64,000 nt of DNA, taken from Liolophura sinensis. Its lineage: Eukaryota > Mollusca > Polyplacophora > Chitonida > Chitonidae. The first letter of the stretch is position 1; the number at the start of each line of letters is the position of its first letter. Under the pieces are notes generated by a model that was not told the DNA's origin, made no database searches, and saw only the letters and a list, made by a program, of their open reading frames with translations. The position numbers and the translations under genes were made by a program. Positions 46,553 to 58,352 of this stretch are shown here, piece after piece. The stretch covers positions 11,546,017-11,610,016 of the forward strand of contig NC_088307.1 in NCBI RefSeq assembly GCF_032854445.1, in the 5' to 3' direction.

Positions 46553-46700
46553 TGGGCCCAGTTTCAGAAATATGTTGTACATGTACACTAATCGCGCATA
46601 TACATGTAGGACAATGGTACAGTAATGGTGACATACCAAGTGTCGTACAAGTCTATGATAAAATGATCTTGTACGCTGCTTTGTGAAACTGGACCCTGGT
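46553..46700. repeat. MITE-C copy
   Basis: Left end TGGGCCCAGTTTCAGAAATA. The right end, read as complement, is CAGGGTCCAGTTTCACAAAG. A terminal inverted repeat of about 17 bp around 110 bases of interior, as in the copy at 36019. Confidence 0.6.
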
Positions 46701-46872
46701 CCTTTTACATTGTCTAGCTATGGTATTGTTTATTAAATGTGATGTGAACAGAGCATTTTGAGTAATTCTACACAACTGGTTGCATGTAACATTTACATTT
46801 TAGTTGCATGCTACTACATGCAGTTCAGCTTGAACAGAATAAAACCCTAAGTGATGTTAATTGGCAAGTGGG

Positions 46873-46988
46873 AAGTCCTGAAACTGGCCAACCCAACCAA
46901 TATAGTTTTGTCTCCAAAATCAAATTAAAAGTGTGCATAAATTGCATTGAAAGTTGCTCTTCATATGTTAAAAGGTTGAGGAATTAGA
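46873..46988. repeat. MITE-A fragment
   Basis: CCTGAAACTGGCCAACCCAA, CCAATATAGTTTTGTCTCCA, GCATTGAAAGTTGCTCTTCA and a good right end AAAAGGTTGAGGAATTA. The left third is missing. Confidence 0.65.
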
Positions 46989-47084
46989 GTTCTCTCTGTG
47001 CTGTACATATAATAGGGTACCACAAAACATCGGTACCTAAATGAATTAAAAATCTGACCACAAACGAGCACTTCTGGAGGCAAA

Positions 47085-47268
47085 TGGATCTCATGAAATT
47101 TTACTTCTGGTATTAAAATTTACATAAAAAAAATTTATTCCAGTAGGATATCATCCTACTTGCCAAACACCTCTCAAATCACCTTACCAAAAATCAACAG
47201 AACTCCCAGAGTGTGGGAAAATGAGCAGTTTTAGTCAGGGACGAAATTTTAGGTCATTTAGGATACTA
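47085..47268. repeat. MITE-B copy, inverted
   Basis: Complement order of the copy at 54940: CCAGTAGGATATCATCCTAC, TGCCAAACACCTCTCAAATC, GAGTGTGGGAAAATGAGC, and the end GGGACGAAATTTTAGGTCAT plus TTAGGATA. Confidence 0.6.
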
Positions 47269-47697
47269 TTGATCAACATGCAGTGTCTCCTATGTATGCC
47301 TCATGTGCTACTTACATGTATATACAGTACATGTATATTAACTGCCTGATCTTGGTCTGAAGTCAGTCACCTGTAACCCAAGGTGACTCACTTTGTCTTT
47401 TGTGGGAACATTTTTTTGCATGGAATCACCTAATGCCAACCCGCACAAATAGGACTGGCTTACCTGAACATTCATGCATGTATATTTATGTGCCCGAATG
47501 AATACACATGTGCACATAAGCAATTAAGTAAAGTGGAGACTCATTGATCCCATTGAACAGTTGTGCACACATAATCATACCCTGCTGATTAATCAGTTCT
47601 CAGAAGAATTTTAATTGCTTTGAATAAAAATCTGTTGGGATTCAAAATACTGTCAGTCACATCTCAAAAGTATCTACATGTATATACATGGAAGTTT

Positions 47698-48246
47698 TGG
47701 TCCAGTGATCAAGCTAAATGTACTTGTCCAGTGGTCAAGCTAAATGTACCTGTCCAGTGATCAAGCTAAATGTACTTGTCCAGTGATCAAGCTAAATGTA
47801 CATGTCCAGTGGTCAAGCTAAATGTACTTGTCCAGTGATCAAGCTAAATGTACTTGTCCAGTGATCAAGCTAAATGTACTTGTCCAGTGATCAAGCTAAA
47901 TGTACCTGTCCAGTGATCAAGCTAAATGTACTTGTCCAGTGATCAAGCTAAATGTACTTGTCCAGTGATCAAGCTAAATGTACTTGTCCAGTGATCAAGC
48001 TAAATGTACCTGTCCAGTGATCAAGCTAAATGTACTTGTCCAGTGATCAAGCTAAATGTACCTGTCCAGTAATCAAGCTAAATGTACTTGTCCAGTGATC
48101 AAGCTAAATGAACCTGTCCAGTGATCAAGCTAAATGTACCTGTCCAGTGATCAAGCTAAATGTACCTGTCCAGTGATCAAGCTAAATGTACCTGTCCAGT
48201 GATCAAGCTAAATGTACCTGTCCAGTGATCAAGCTACATGTACTTG
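47698..48246. repeat. 26-bp minisatellite, about 21 copies
   Basis: Unit TCCAGTGATCAAGCTAAATG plus TACTTG. Very homogeneous; the main variation is CTTG/CCTG/CATG at the end and GATC/GGTC in the middle. Confidence 0.95.
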
Positions 48247-49233
48247 TCTTTCAACAGCTGTAACCAGAATACCCATGCGTTTCTATACATGAGGTGTTAG
48301 TCTCCACACCCAGCCTCAGACACCGTCCCCTAGAGTCATCTTTGGTCAACTAATCAATCAATTCTTTTCATGCAGAGATCTCAGGGCCTTAACTGGTGGC
48401 ACATTATGAGGTAGCTGTTGATTACGCACTGTGCAGGTCTCATCAAGCCACCTTAACGATCTTGCAAGTACTTAGTTAAAGAGCTGCCCAGCATTCAAGC
48501 ATGATTAAGTTTATCAGTTGCTTGCCAAAGGTTGGTGGTTTACTCCAGGGACTATAGTTTACCATTTAGTAGATCTATACATTTACACCAATCACTATAA
48601 AGATTACACTTGAGAACTACTGTGAGATAATTACTGTGTACTACTTGGCTTTTAAGTTCATGCCTGACTATTAAAGTTACTAATCTTTCTGACTGTCAGA
48701 GAATTCTATTTGTCTTTCGAGCAAGAAAAGAGTATGTTTTAACGTTTATTTGAAATGTATGATGATATCCTGTATGAAAAATATTTGTACATGAATGTAC
48801 ATGAGAACTATTTCACTTTAATGATGCATATTTTTCAATTAAATCTGTAGGCTAAATAGATACCGTAATCAATGCACTTGATATATAGATAACTTAACAT
48901 CCTTAACACAAGATCAAGACTTGAATTCCCGATAACATACTTTGCTCTTCTGAACACAGTACCTGTTGCGGCTGTGTATGTGACGCTCTGCTGAAACTGA
49001 GTAATGTCAGCTGATAATTCTGATAACAGATATGATATTGATAACAATGATAATGTTTAGTCTGATAACGTAATTCAGCCTTATAATTTTCTGATGCACA
49101 CAGACGTATACGTGTATTGGTTGATGTGTAGCTAAAGGCCTGTCATCACATTGTAAATGATGTCAGATCACAAGAATTTCCTGTTGCAACATACATATCA
49201 GTATGCTAGCTATTACACATATCAGATATATCG

Positions 49234-49234
<1 letters not shown>

Positions 49235-49275
<41 letters not shown>

Positions 49276-49280
49276 TATAT
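49235..49280. repeat. (TA)n microsatellite
   Basis: About twenty TA units with one CA interruption near the right. Confidence 0.9.
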
Positions 49281-49666
49281 TCATGATGAGAGAATGCAGT
49301 CAAGCCGTGATAAAAAGTATACACAAACAGCTTTGCCTGGCTTCATATGATTTCATCTTACAAATAATAAACCTCAGCTAGGCTTTTTATTCCCTCTTTG
49401 AACTTTATACCTCTATCTTTTTTTTTACAGTTAACATCAAAGGCAGTTTCGTGTACTCTTGTATGTGTCATTGACCCAACTATGAATATGGTTGAGTAAC
49501 AGTTATAATATCAGGTGTTATTTGGTCACTGTACAGTGTACACTATTCTGCATGATTCTATTCAGAAAAATTGACAATATGCTTAACAACCAAGCCAATT
49601 AAACTACTCAACAGGTTACAGACCAAATTGTGCATTTGTGAAAACTACACTGAATGTTATTATATG

Positions 49667-49937
49667 TATGCTTGGAGTTTCGCATCATACTGAATAATTT
49701 TTCAGTCGTCTGACAACGAGAGGTATGTGTATGAATACTGTGTCTTCTTGTGCCAGGGCAAGTCCATGCCATCAAAGTGCTGCTGCCACTGAAGTATCAT
49801 GATGAAGACACCAGAGATGACACCCCACCCAGTCACATTACACTGACATCGGACCAACCAGTCATGTTTCCTTGCTCTATAAACCCTTCAGCGGTGAGCC
49901 AGGCGGCAACAAGTACCATTTTTAAGTCTTTGGCATA
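49667..49937 (-). mobile_element. SINE-2 copy lacking the tRNA-like head
   Basis: GCTTGGAGTTTCGCATCATA, AATTTTTCAGTCGTCTGAC, TTGTGCCAGGGCAAGTCC, ACACCAGAGATGACACCCCA, CCAACCAGTCATGTTTCC and AGTCTTTGGCAT. Confidence 0.8.
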
Positions 49938-50004
49938 GTGTGTGTATATGTGTACACTATGGTAAGTTAAATGTAAGAAAAGCTTTGGACTACATGTATT
50001 AAAG

Positions 50005-50560
50005 CTCATGTTGTTCCTTGTACATGTACATGTATCTGGACTATTTTAGTCACTTGTACATGTACATGTATCTGGACTATTTTAGTTACTTGTACATGTA
50101 CATGTATCTAGACTATTTTGGTTACTTGTACACGTCCATTTACATGTATCTGGACTATTTTAGTTACTTGTACACGTACATGTATGTGGACTATTTTAGT
50201 TACTTGTACATGTACATGTATGTGGACTATTTTAGTTACTTGTACATGTACATGTATGTGGACTATTTTAGTTACTTGTACATGTACATGTGTCTGGACT
50301 GCTTTAGTTACTTGTACATGTACATGTGTCTGGACTATTTTAGTTACTTGTACATGTACATGTATCTGGACTATTTTAGTTACTTGTACACGTACATGTA
50401 TGTGGACTATTTTAGTTACTTGTACATGTACATGTGTCTGGACTGTTTTAGTTACTTGTACACGTACATGTGTCTGGACTGTTTTAGTTACTTGTACATG
50501 TACATGTGTCTGGACTGTTCTAGTTACCTGTACACGTACATGTACGTTACCAGAAGTGCA
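50005..50560. repeat. 36-bp minisatellite, about 15 copies
   Basis: Unit GTACATGTACATGTATCTGG plus ACTATTTTAGTTACTT. 36 bp is twelve codons, which keeps two plus-strand frames open (212 and 157 residues, repeats of MYMYLDYFSYLY and of CTCTCMWTILVT). These frames have no codon bias, splice context or domain, and run against the host gene. I do not call a gene. Confidence 0.93.
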
Positions 50561-51195
50561 GTCAGAACTTCCATCTCACACAGCCATTTAGTGGCTGTTG
50601 GCAGCACTCCAGGTGTGATCCTGTTTATCAATATTGATTCAGGTACAGGTAATTAAAATAAGCGGAAGTCAATGAATAATCAATAGGCAATAAACCTACC
50701 CCCTGACCTCCATGTGTATTAATGTCCGTACACACCCAACAAATGGCCAATGCAATGATTGAAACGTTCTAAAAATCTGCTTGTACGTCAGGACACTGGC
50801 CTCTTGTGACCAACTAATGATCCTATCCCTAAATTGTCCCAAATGGTCAATTCCCCTTCTCCTACCTCCCCATTCTCACGCGCCCATGCCATGGCTTGAA
50901 ATTTGTTTAACTGTCTAGAGATAGACACACAATGTATGAACAACTATAGCAAACATCACAAACATATGTCTTTGTAGTATACAAAATATATCTACTGTAT
51001 ATTAACTTTCATGAGAATTCATCTAAATTAATTTCTTGTCATTTTTTGTTTACTAATTCCTGTCTCTTTGTGTTCCCTATCACTTTACCAATGTCTTTCA
51101 CGACAAAATATTGATTTTTTTTTCAGTCAATTCAGTCAATTGTAACATACAGTGCAAGGGTGAAAATGTTTGATACAGACCTGCAACAAAAACTA

Positions 51196-51335
51196 TTAAT
51201 TTATTTGATTGGTGTTTTACGTCGTACTCAAGTTTCACTTACACATCGGCAGCCAGCATTATAGTGGGAGGAAACCTGGCAAAGCCCGGGGGAAACCCAC
51301 AACCATCTGCAGGTTGCTGTCAGACCTTCCCACGT
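51196..51335 (-). mobile_element. SINE-1 copy, 5'-truncated, with target-site duplication
   Basis: TTATTTGATTGGTGTTTTAC to AGACCTTCCCACGT. Exact AACAAAAACTA lies at 51185-51195 and 51336-51346. A small internal deletion removes AATA from the AAGAATATTTCAC block. Confidence 0.9.
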
Positions 51336-52606
51336 AACAAAAACTAAGATCATAAAAATGACCTGTTATACACTGTTCGTAAAAGTGTGAAAATTTGTCA
51401 AAGATTCCATTGGCAGGTACTGTAAATCAACGTCATGACTTTCGGTCAAATTGAGGTCATCATTTTGGTTTTGAACTCATAAAAATGAATGAATGACCCA
51501 GCTCTTTGACCCATGTACATGTACCTCTTGTAATTATGATCGAAGCAGTCCCAATACTATACGTTTATTACTTCAGATTTCAGAGCTTTTACCACACACC
51601 TATGCTGATTATAATACAACAGGTCACACCCACTATTACAGGTACGGTAATTAATAACAAACAATCGGCTCAGGAACTGAAAGCTGACTGAACACCTTTG
51701 CAAACACGAAACTGACGTAACATAATTGATCCATTCAGGCAGATAGCGTGCTGCCTAGCGTGCTACAGTAATAAAACTCCCCCTGTCCTTTGTAGAGATC
51801 TACCCTGCAGTGCTTTAGCCAGATTACTGGGTGCTTGTAACTACTTACTGTCTATGAACGAAAGTTTGGAATGTAAAGTTCCACATTCAGGAGAAAATTA
51901 GGGTCTTAAAATGACTTTTTTGTGCCAAGAGTTGAGTTTTTCTGATACAAAATTATAATGCTACTTCACAAGAAGTGAACTAACGCTACAAAGGTGCATG
52001 AATCCGCCAGATACAAGTGAATTGTGCCAGTTTAAAAAAAAAGGTAAACATTAGGTCGAATTAAGAGATTTTAATTACATCATAAAAATTTACCTGTTCG
52101 AGTAATGTGCAGATACTTTGAATTTTTAAAGGCAAAGAACACACTGAAGTATATGTCAGATGAAAGACCACTAAACGTTGTCCACAAATATGGTTTGATT
52201 TATTTTTTAGAATTTTTTCAACCCAGTAAAATGCATTTGAAAATTTGAATTCTACGCTGGCCTATTCTGACAATATTGGGATCAGTGACATCAAATCAGG
52301 TTTTGGCCACTTAACGCACATACATGTGGGTTGCTACATTTCATCACTAAAAATACACATACACGTAGACTTATGAGTACATTTGCCAAATGAACCCTAA
52401 AATGAGCTCTTGCAAGCGGAAAACATGGATGTAATGTCATTAATACCTTCCGGTCCACCGCAGATCACAGTTCAATCTAATGCTTCAAAACCATTTTGCT
52501 TGGTGGGAAAAATTCTAAAAAAAAATAAATCAAACTATTTTGTTGGACAGTATTTAATGGTGTTTCTTCTGACATATACATGTACTTCATTTTAGTGTTT
52601 TTTGCT

Positions 52607-52939
52607 TTTAGCATTACTTCCTTATTTCTGAACTGCGACACTTTCCATTTTCACACATTGCCTTTAGCATCACTTCCTTATCTCTGAACTGCGACACTTT
52701 CCATTTTCACACATTGCCTTTAGTATTACTTCCTTATCTCTGAACTGCGACACTTTCCATTTTCACACATTGCCTTTAGCATCACTTCCTTATCTCTGAA
52801 CTGCGACACTTTCCATTTTCACACATTGCCTTTAGCATTACTTCCTTATCTCTGAACTGCGACACTTTCCATTTTCACACATTGCCTTTAGCATCACTTC
52901 CTTATCTCTGAACTGCAACACTTTCCATTTTCACACATG
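52607..52939. repeat. 56-bp tandem repeat, 6 copies
   Basis: Unit TTTAGCATCACTTCCTTATC, TCTGAACTGCGACACTTTCC, ATTTTCACACATTGCC. Copies differ at only a few positions, so the array is recent. Confidence 0.95.
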
Positions 52940-53153
52940 GAAATCTTCAGAGCAACTATGAAAGAGTTATCAGGACTCTCCCAGGAAAAAACAGATTCTA
53001 TTACAGTAAGCATGTACCATTCTTAAAATAAAATTACTCCCTCAATAATTCATAAACTATCTTATCCAAAATAACTGCTAATTATTCTTTACTATTATTC
53101 TTTTAAAAAAGATCAGCCATGACTGTAAAAATAATCATGCAAGAAACTTATTT

Positions 53154-53345
53154 ACTCTCAAATTTTGCGTAAGAAAGAGCAACCTTTAGGGTGATTTTTT
53201 CCACTTTTTAATTTTGGAGATAAAACCTCATTGGTTGGGTTGGCCAATATCAAAGCTTCACAAAAAGTATTCTGTTCTCAGTCTACACAGAAAAAATATG
53301 CTTGAATAAATATCTTACAAACATGTGAAAAGGTTGAAGAACTAC
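53154..53345. repeat. MITE-A copy
   Basis: AAGAAAGAGCAACCTTTAGG, CTCATTGGTTGGGTTGGCCA, CAAAGCTTCACAAAAAGTAT, and a good right end ACATGTGAAAAGGTTGAAGA. The left end has decayed. Confidence 0.65.
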
Positions 53346-53648
53346 AGTAAACCCATCTAAGACCTTCATCATGTACCCAAATACCCACAGACAATATATG
53401 CATGCTTGCTTGTACTTACTATTCTGAAAACCAGCATACATACGATGTACTTGTACATGATATTGACGTTATTCAGAGAAGCAGAAGGAATCTGTAACAT
53501 CTGGCATCTGGCTTTTATCGTCTTCCTTGAGACAGGACTGAAATTCATTATTGAAATTTTGATACGGCTGGTAGGCTGCTACATTTATGAGCTGCCGAAA
53601 GATGTGATGATGATGTGATGATGATGTGGCAGTGTGGTGCAATGCAAT

Positions 53649-53649
<1 letters not shown>

Positions 53650-53697
<48 letters not shown>

Positions 53698-53757
53698 TTG
53701 AGTAATTTATGTATATACTCAAGTATATATATATATATATACATAAATTACTCAAGT
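53650..53757. repeat. (TA)n run ending in a 21-bp perfect inverted repeat
   Basis: TA run 53650-53695, then ACTTGAGTAATTTATGTATAT (53696-53716) and its exact complement at 53737-53757, about 20 TA-rich bases apart. It is probably produced by strand switching at the TA run. Confidence 0.85.
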
Positions 53758-53871
53758 ACATATCATTCAAGTGGACAAGTACAGGCTTATATAGTATAAG
53801 ATACACTTATTCACTGACTATGTACATGTTCAGTATGTTGTTACCCCAAATGGTTTTGGGTGGGGGGAGGG

Positions 53872-54128
53872 GCTACATGGCCAAAAGGGTTGGTATGCCA
53901 GCTCAGTGCAATGAGCCTCCCATCAATGTGATCGCTGTGAGTTTAAGTCCAGCTCACACTGGATTCCTCACCGGTCGTATGTGGGAAGGTCTGTCAGCAA
54001 CCTGCAGATAGTCGTGGGTTTCCCCCGGGCTCTGCCCACTTCCCTCCCACAATAATGCTGGCCACCGTTGTATAAGTGAAATACTCTTGAGTACTGCATA
54101 AAACATCACTCAAATAAATAAATAAATC
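53872..54128 (+). mobile_element. SINE-1 near full-length copy, plus orientation
   Basis: Diverged head GGGCTACATGGCCAAAAGGG, TGTGAGTTTAAGTCCAGCTC (B-box region), GTCGTGGGTTTCCCCCGGGC, AATGCTGGCCACCGTTGTAT, tail CAAATAAATAAATAAATC. Confidence 0.87.
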
Positions 54129-54255
54129 AATGCGGTTTGGCAATAAAGACCACCAGAGCAAGGTTATATTTATCAAGTTGAAAGTTGTATTTGTAGAGTT
54201 TAAAGCAGTACTGGCCGAATTGTCTATGAAGGCTAGCCCTAGAATTGTGCTATGG

Positions 54256-54371
54256 ACACCCATGACAAGACACAGGTTGCTGGCAGACCTTTATACATAT
54301 GATCTGAGAGGAAGCCGGCATCAGCTGTACTTCATCTCCCAGCCACCACATTGGTGAGAGAGGCTCCTGCA
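54256..54371 (-). mobile_element. SINE-1 fragment
   Basis: CACAGGTTGCTGGCAGACCT, GAGAGGAAGCCGGCATCAGC, CACCACATTGGTGAGAGAGG: middle part and part of the head only. Confidence 0.75.
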
Positions 54372-54466
54372 CTAATTTAGTGAACATAGGGCACAAGGTA
54401 CATGTATGTACTCAGTGCTAAGTTTTCATCAGGCCATCAATGCTTCCTTTAACTGACTCTTTAATA

Positions 54467-54681
54467 CATTTATTTATTGATTTGATTGGTGTTTTACGCC
54501 GTACTCCAAAACATTTGACTTATACGAATGGCAGCCAGCAGAGCCCGGTGGAAACCCACGACCATCTGCAGGTTGGTGCCAGACCTTCCAACGTACGGCC
54601 GGAGAGGAAGCCAGCATGAGCTGGACTTGAACTCACAGCGAATGCACTGCTGAGAGACTCCTTGGTAATAACGCTGCGCTA
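54467..54681 (-). mobile_element. SINE-1 copy with short internal deletion
   Basis: TTTATTTATTGATTTGATTG, GTACTCCAAAACATTTGACT, GCAGCCAGCAGAGCCCGGTG (the CATTATGG...GGGC block is lost), GAGCTGGACTTGAACTCACA, and a truncated head. TTAATACA on both sides (near 54462 and 54688) may be the target duplication. Confidence 0.85.
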
Positions 54682-54939
54682 GGATTCCTTAATACAGATC
54701 TAATGAAGTTCTCCCATTAAGTTTTCATAATTGATAATTGATACATATGATATACATGAGCACGGAATCATGAATACAACGTTAATTCCACTCATGTACA
54801 GGCAGGACCTTCTTAATCGGGTTTAACTGAACGGAATAATCTGTGGTAGGAGATTAGTCAGATACACTGTACTTTATAGTGCTTAAACTGGTTGGTTGTT
54901 CAAGCAGGTATTGAAAGTCAATATAAGGGCCTTTTATTA

Positions 54940-55155
54940 CCCTTAATGAATGACCTAAAATTTCATCCATGACTAAATTTCTCATTTTACCTGAGAGTTT
55001 TACTGATTTTAGAAAGGTGTTTTAAAGTTTGCTTTGAAGGCAGGTTGATATCTTACTGGAATAGCGGGACAATCATAACCAAAAATAATATTTTTGACAT
55101 TTATTTGACTCTAAAAATGCATTTTTGTGGGTGCAATTTTGGATCATTTAAGGTA
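54940..55155. repeat. MITE-B copy with both ends
   Basis: Left AATGACCTAAAATTTCATCC and right GTGCAATTTTGGATCATTTA form an imperfect inverted pair. The interior holds AGAAAGGTGTTTTAAAGTTT, AGGTTGATATCTTACTGGAA and GACTCTAAAAATGCATTTTT. It is the best view of this family. Confidence 0.65.
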
Positions 55156-55972
55156 CATGGAACTATTTCGGGCTGAAGTAACCCATACATAGGACAGCTT
55201 TATAAAAACAATCTAATACAATTTTGAACTGGATGTTCATTGTCTGACACAGTTATTTCACCCAAATCTATCATCATTATAATTACCATATATTCTACAC
55301 TCTTAGCCACCCACATTAGCTTCTTTTTTTAAAAACCTGTCCACTTTAAGTTAAAAATAAAAACTTAACATTTGATGTTACACTTAGTAAGTATAATTAC
55401 TAAGCACTTAATGACTGCAATAAATGATTTCACATCCACTGCCCATCTTCTTGAATTCTTAAGTAATGAAACTGCTGATGTAATATACAGTATTTCGGAG
55501 TGATCGCAGACTTGAAAAATGATTTCACGCTTCAGCCTAGAACATGTACACAGCATGCAGTACACAAGGGTTTTTTTAGTTCTTTAAAAGTAGTGGAGAC
55601 CTTCTTCCTTGTCAACCAAGGATAGCAATGCAAATGCTGTGTGTACCCCCGGTATATAATTGGAGCATAGCATTATTCAAAACCACCATCAAATACATAT
55701 ATACAAAGAATATTGTAAGAGTTAAAGCCCTTTTCACATTTGGTCAATACTTCATTCAATAAGTACATGTACATGAAGAGGTTAATGCCATGGGCCTACT
55801 TTCATACAGACTCACCTTACACTGGCTTAAGGCTGATTAGGGGGGACATATTTATGAAGTCGTTAAAAAGCCAAACTCAGAACAGGAAAGAACTCAACTT
55901 CTACTACATGTACAATGTCCAGTGTTCTGCATTTAAGAATCAGTATGCGCACAAATCTTAAACTTTTAGGGT

Positions 55973-55999
55973 CTGGGATTAAGATTATCTTAATCCCAG
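55973..55999. other. 27-base perfect palindrome
   Basis: 13-base arms (CTGGGATTAAGAT and its complement) around a single base. The GATTAAG/CTTAATC theme recurs at 27880-27910, so it may be part of an old dispersed element. Confidence 0.7.
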
Positions 56000-56616
56000 C
56001 TTTAGAATAAAACATATTATTTGTAGCTGTGTTGGATTTTTTGACTCCAGTCTTAAGACGTTTAATAAATAGGGGCCCAGGTCTGAAACATAAAGGATTC
56101 AATGAATTCAAAAAATTGAATGAAGTTTTGAGGGCAGGAAAAGGTAGCTAGAAAAGTTGACAAGGTACCGTAAAACTTCCAAAAAACAAAACAAAACAAA
56201 AACACACAGTGGAGAATTGTTAATAATAAATGTAATGTGTAATACTGTAGCTCTGTTGATTTGATGTACACGAGGTACTGTAAATTTTTAACCTTTTTAA
56301 CCTCTAAAGCAGTTTTTTTTAGTGAAATTTATCCTTAAAGTCATTGTGAAAATGAGGCTAAAATGGTTTGTTTCTGTCAATGTAGATGCAAGATTCCTAC
56401 TGAAAACTGTGCACATTATTTCTCTTCACCCAACATGCACTTCCTAATATTAGTACGGTACCAAGTTTTCTCGACTGAATAAATATAGGAGATGCACAAC
56501 TAAAAATGCTAATAGAATGGTCTAGGTTGAACAATCAAACTGTCACTTCCAGCACAAACGTGCACATTGTTTTTTCTTATCTGACATTTTTTTTTCCTGT
56601 TGTTTTTATGGTTATT

Positions 56617-56665
56617 ATTTACTTAAGCTGTATTCCATGCACTCAAAATATTTCACTTGGATGAA
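56617..56665 (-). repeat. SINE-1-like fragment, very degenerate
   Basis: TTATTTACTTAAGCTGTATT and CACTCAAAATATTTCACTTG loosely follow the SINE-1 tail side. Confidence 0.35.
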
Positions 56666-57628
56666 AACACTGAAGGTCATGGAGAAAGAATGCAAGTTAA
56701 AAAAACTACATGTATACATGTAGGTGTAAAAAACTTTGTGTTTGTTCACATTTAAACTGGGAAAATTGCACATAACATACTAAATACATGTACATAACTA
56801 TAAACCTTGTCTGTTTCAAAGCTGGTAACATGAATTCAGTGTGAAGAACAGCATTCTCAAGCTTCAATGAATTTATTCAATCTAACCCCATACATTTCTT
56901 CTTATATCCAGAAGAACAACTTTCCCCTCCCTAAAAATCCCCTTTCTTTTAATCAGTCCTATCCCCTACCTATAGATTCATCCCCCTTTGAACAGCCTTC
57001 CCAGGGTGCTACTGTATGGGTGATGTAATATTACAGGCCGGTTACTAAATAACACATGGAAATCCTTTTGTGACCCCTCAATTACCCAGTCAAATGATAT
57101 GTTTTAACAGGGTAAATAAACCCCCTCTAGCTCCCCAGGGCTCAGTGTCCAGCAGAGGGGCTCCTCCTACACCATAGGTCTGGAGTTCTGATGAAATTTG
57201 TGGGTCAGCTGACTGGATTCTGCCTGATTTGGCACAGATGAGGCCACCATTAAAAATATGCTAGCTTTAACAGGGCTGCCCCCCTCCCCTCTCCCTTTCC
57301 AAAATGGGTCTTACTCTTAAAGGTTTTTAAGGGGCACATGATAGAAATTTTGAATGTATTTTTACTCAATGTTAGATTCTGTAAAATTTTCATCTATTTC
57401 GCTACCCAGGACACTAAAAGAAAATTCCCCGCAAACCTACACTATGATGTTTTTTTTCATAGGATCAAGTTACGAGCCAACAAAGAATTCTTTAAAAAAA
57501 ATCCCTGGATTTGGATGTCACAAACATGCTAACTTTACAGTTCACAAGATTCCTGGTCTCCTGGTACCCACTGTAACTAAAAAGTCTATTAACAGCAGTA
57601 TAACAAAAATCAGTACTTTCCCTCTCAA

Positions 57629-57650
57629 AAAAAAAAAAAAAAAAAAAAAC
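57629..57650. repeat. Poly(A) tract
   Basis: Run of about twenty A. It extends a spurious Lys-rich plus-strand frame (57354-57776) which I do not accept as a gene. Confidence 0.9.
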
Positions 57651-58145
57651 GAGAAAGAAAGAAAAAAATACATAAATAAAAAAGGCAGTATAACTTTTTC
57701 ACCTTTAATTTGGTTAGAAACCTTTACCAACATTACAATAATTATTATTTACTTAATACCTACATTGTACACATAAAGTCATGGTAGTTATAGTGTTGTA
57801 ACCACTATACAGCTCAATGAGATAGTACATTGGGCACAGTCAACATGTTAAAGCCTCTGGTAACACTGTGACTGTCCACATACTGTTTGCTATACAACCC
57901 ACTAATAGTACTACTGCCCAATGAAAACAACCAATCAAAGTGTGCCTGCATTCCATAGATAGCTGTCAGGGTCAGAGGTTAAACTCTGGGAAACCTGTCT
58001 TGTCTAAAGAAAATTGTAAATCTTGACAAGGTCACAACCCAAACGTTATGTGTTTCACCCTTAGCTAATAAACACATTACAAAATAGTACCAACTGTGGT
58101 GCTAAGTCCAGAGGAATCGGGTCATTGGATTGTGTTGGTTTCTTA

Positions 58146-58352
58146 CCATTACAGTAAACAACCCAAAATTTCGCCCATGACTTCAAGCGGCTCAGTTTGC
58201 CAGAATGTTCCCGGAATGAGTTGTTTTTTTTTCTTGATGCTTGTTTGGAAGGAAAACAAGAACGTTTAAGCACAACATGTATTTTTTTTCCCACTTTTAT
58301 TTTCCCCTAAACATTCACTTTTGGGGGTGAATTTTTAGGTTGTTTATTACAT
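58146..58352. repeat. MITE-B copy
   Basis: Left AACCCAAAATTTCGCCCATG, interior GATGCTTGTTTGGAAGG and TTTTCCCCTAAACATTCACT, right GTGAATTTTTAGGTTGTTTA. Ends are imperfectly inverted. Confidence 0.6.

Noticed and set aside
50018-50656. 212-residue plus-strand reading frame rich in Tyr and Met
   Set aside because: It is the 36-bp minisatellite translated. A second frame of the same array is open too, there is no domain or splice context, and it ends soon after the array.
57354-57776. 140-residue plus-strand frame
   Set aside because: AT-rich, half of it Lys and Ile from a poly(A) tract, a second frame overlaps it, and no domain or splice evidence is seen.
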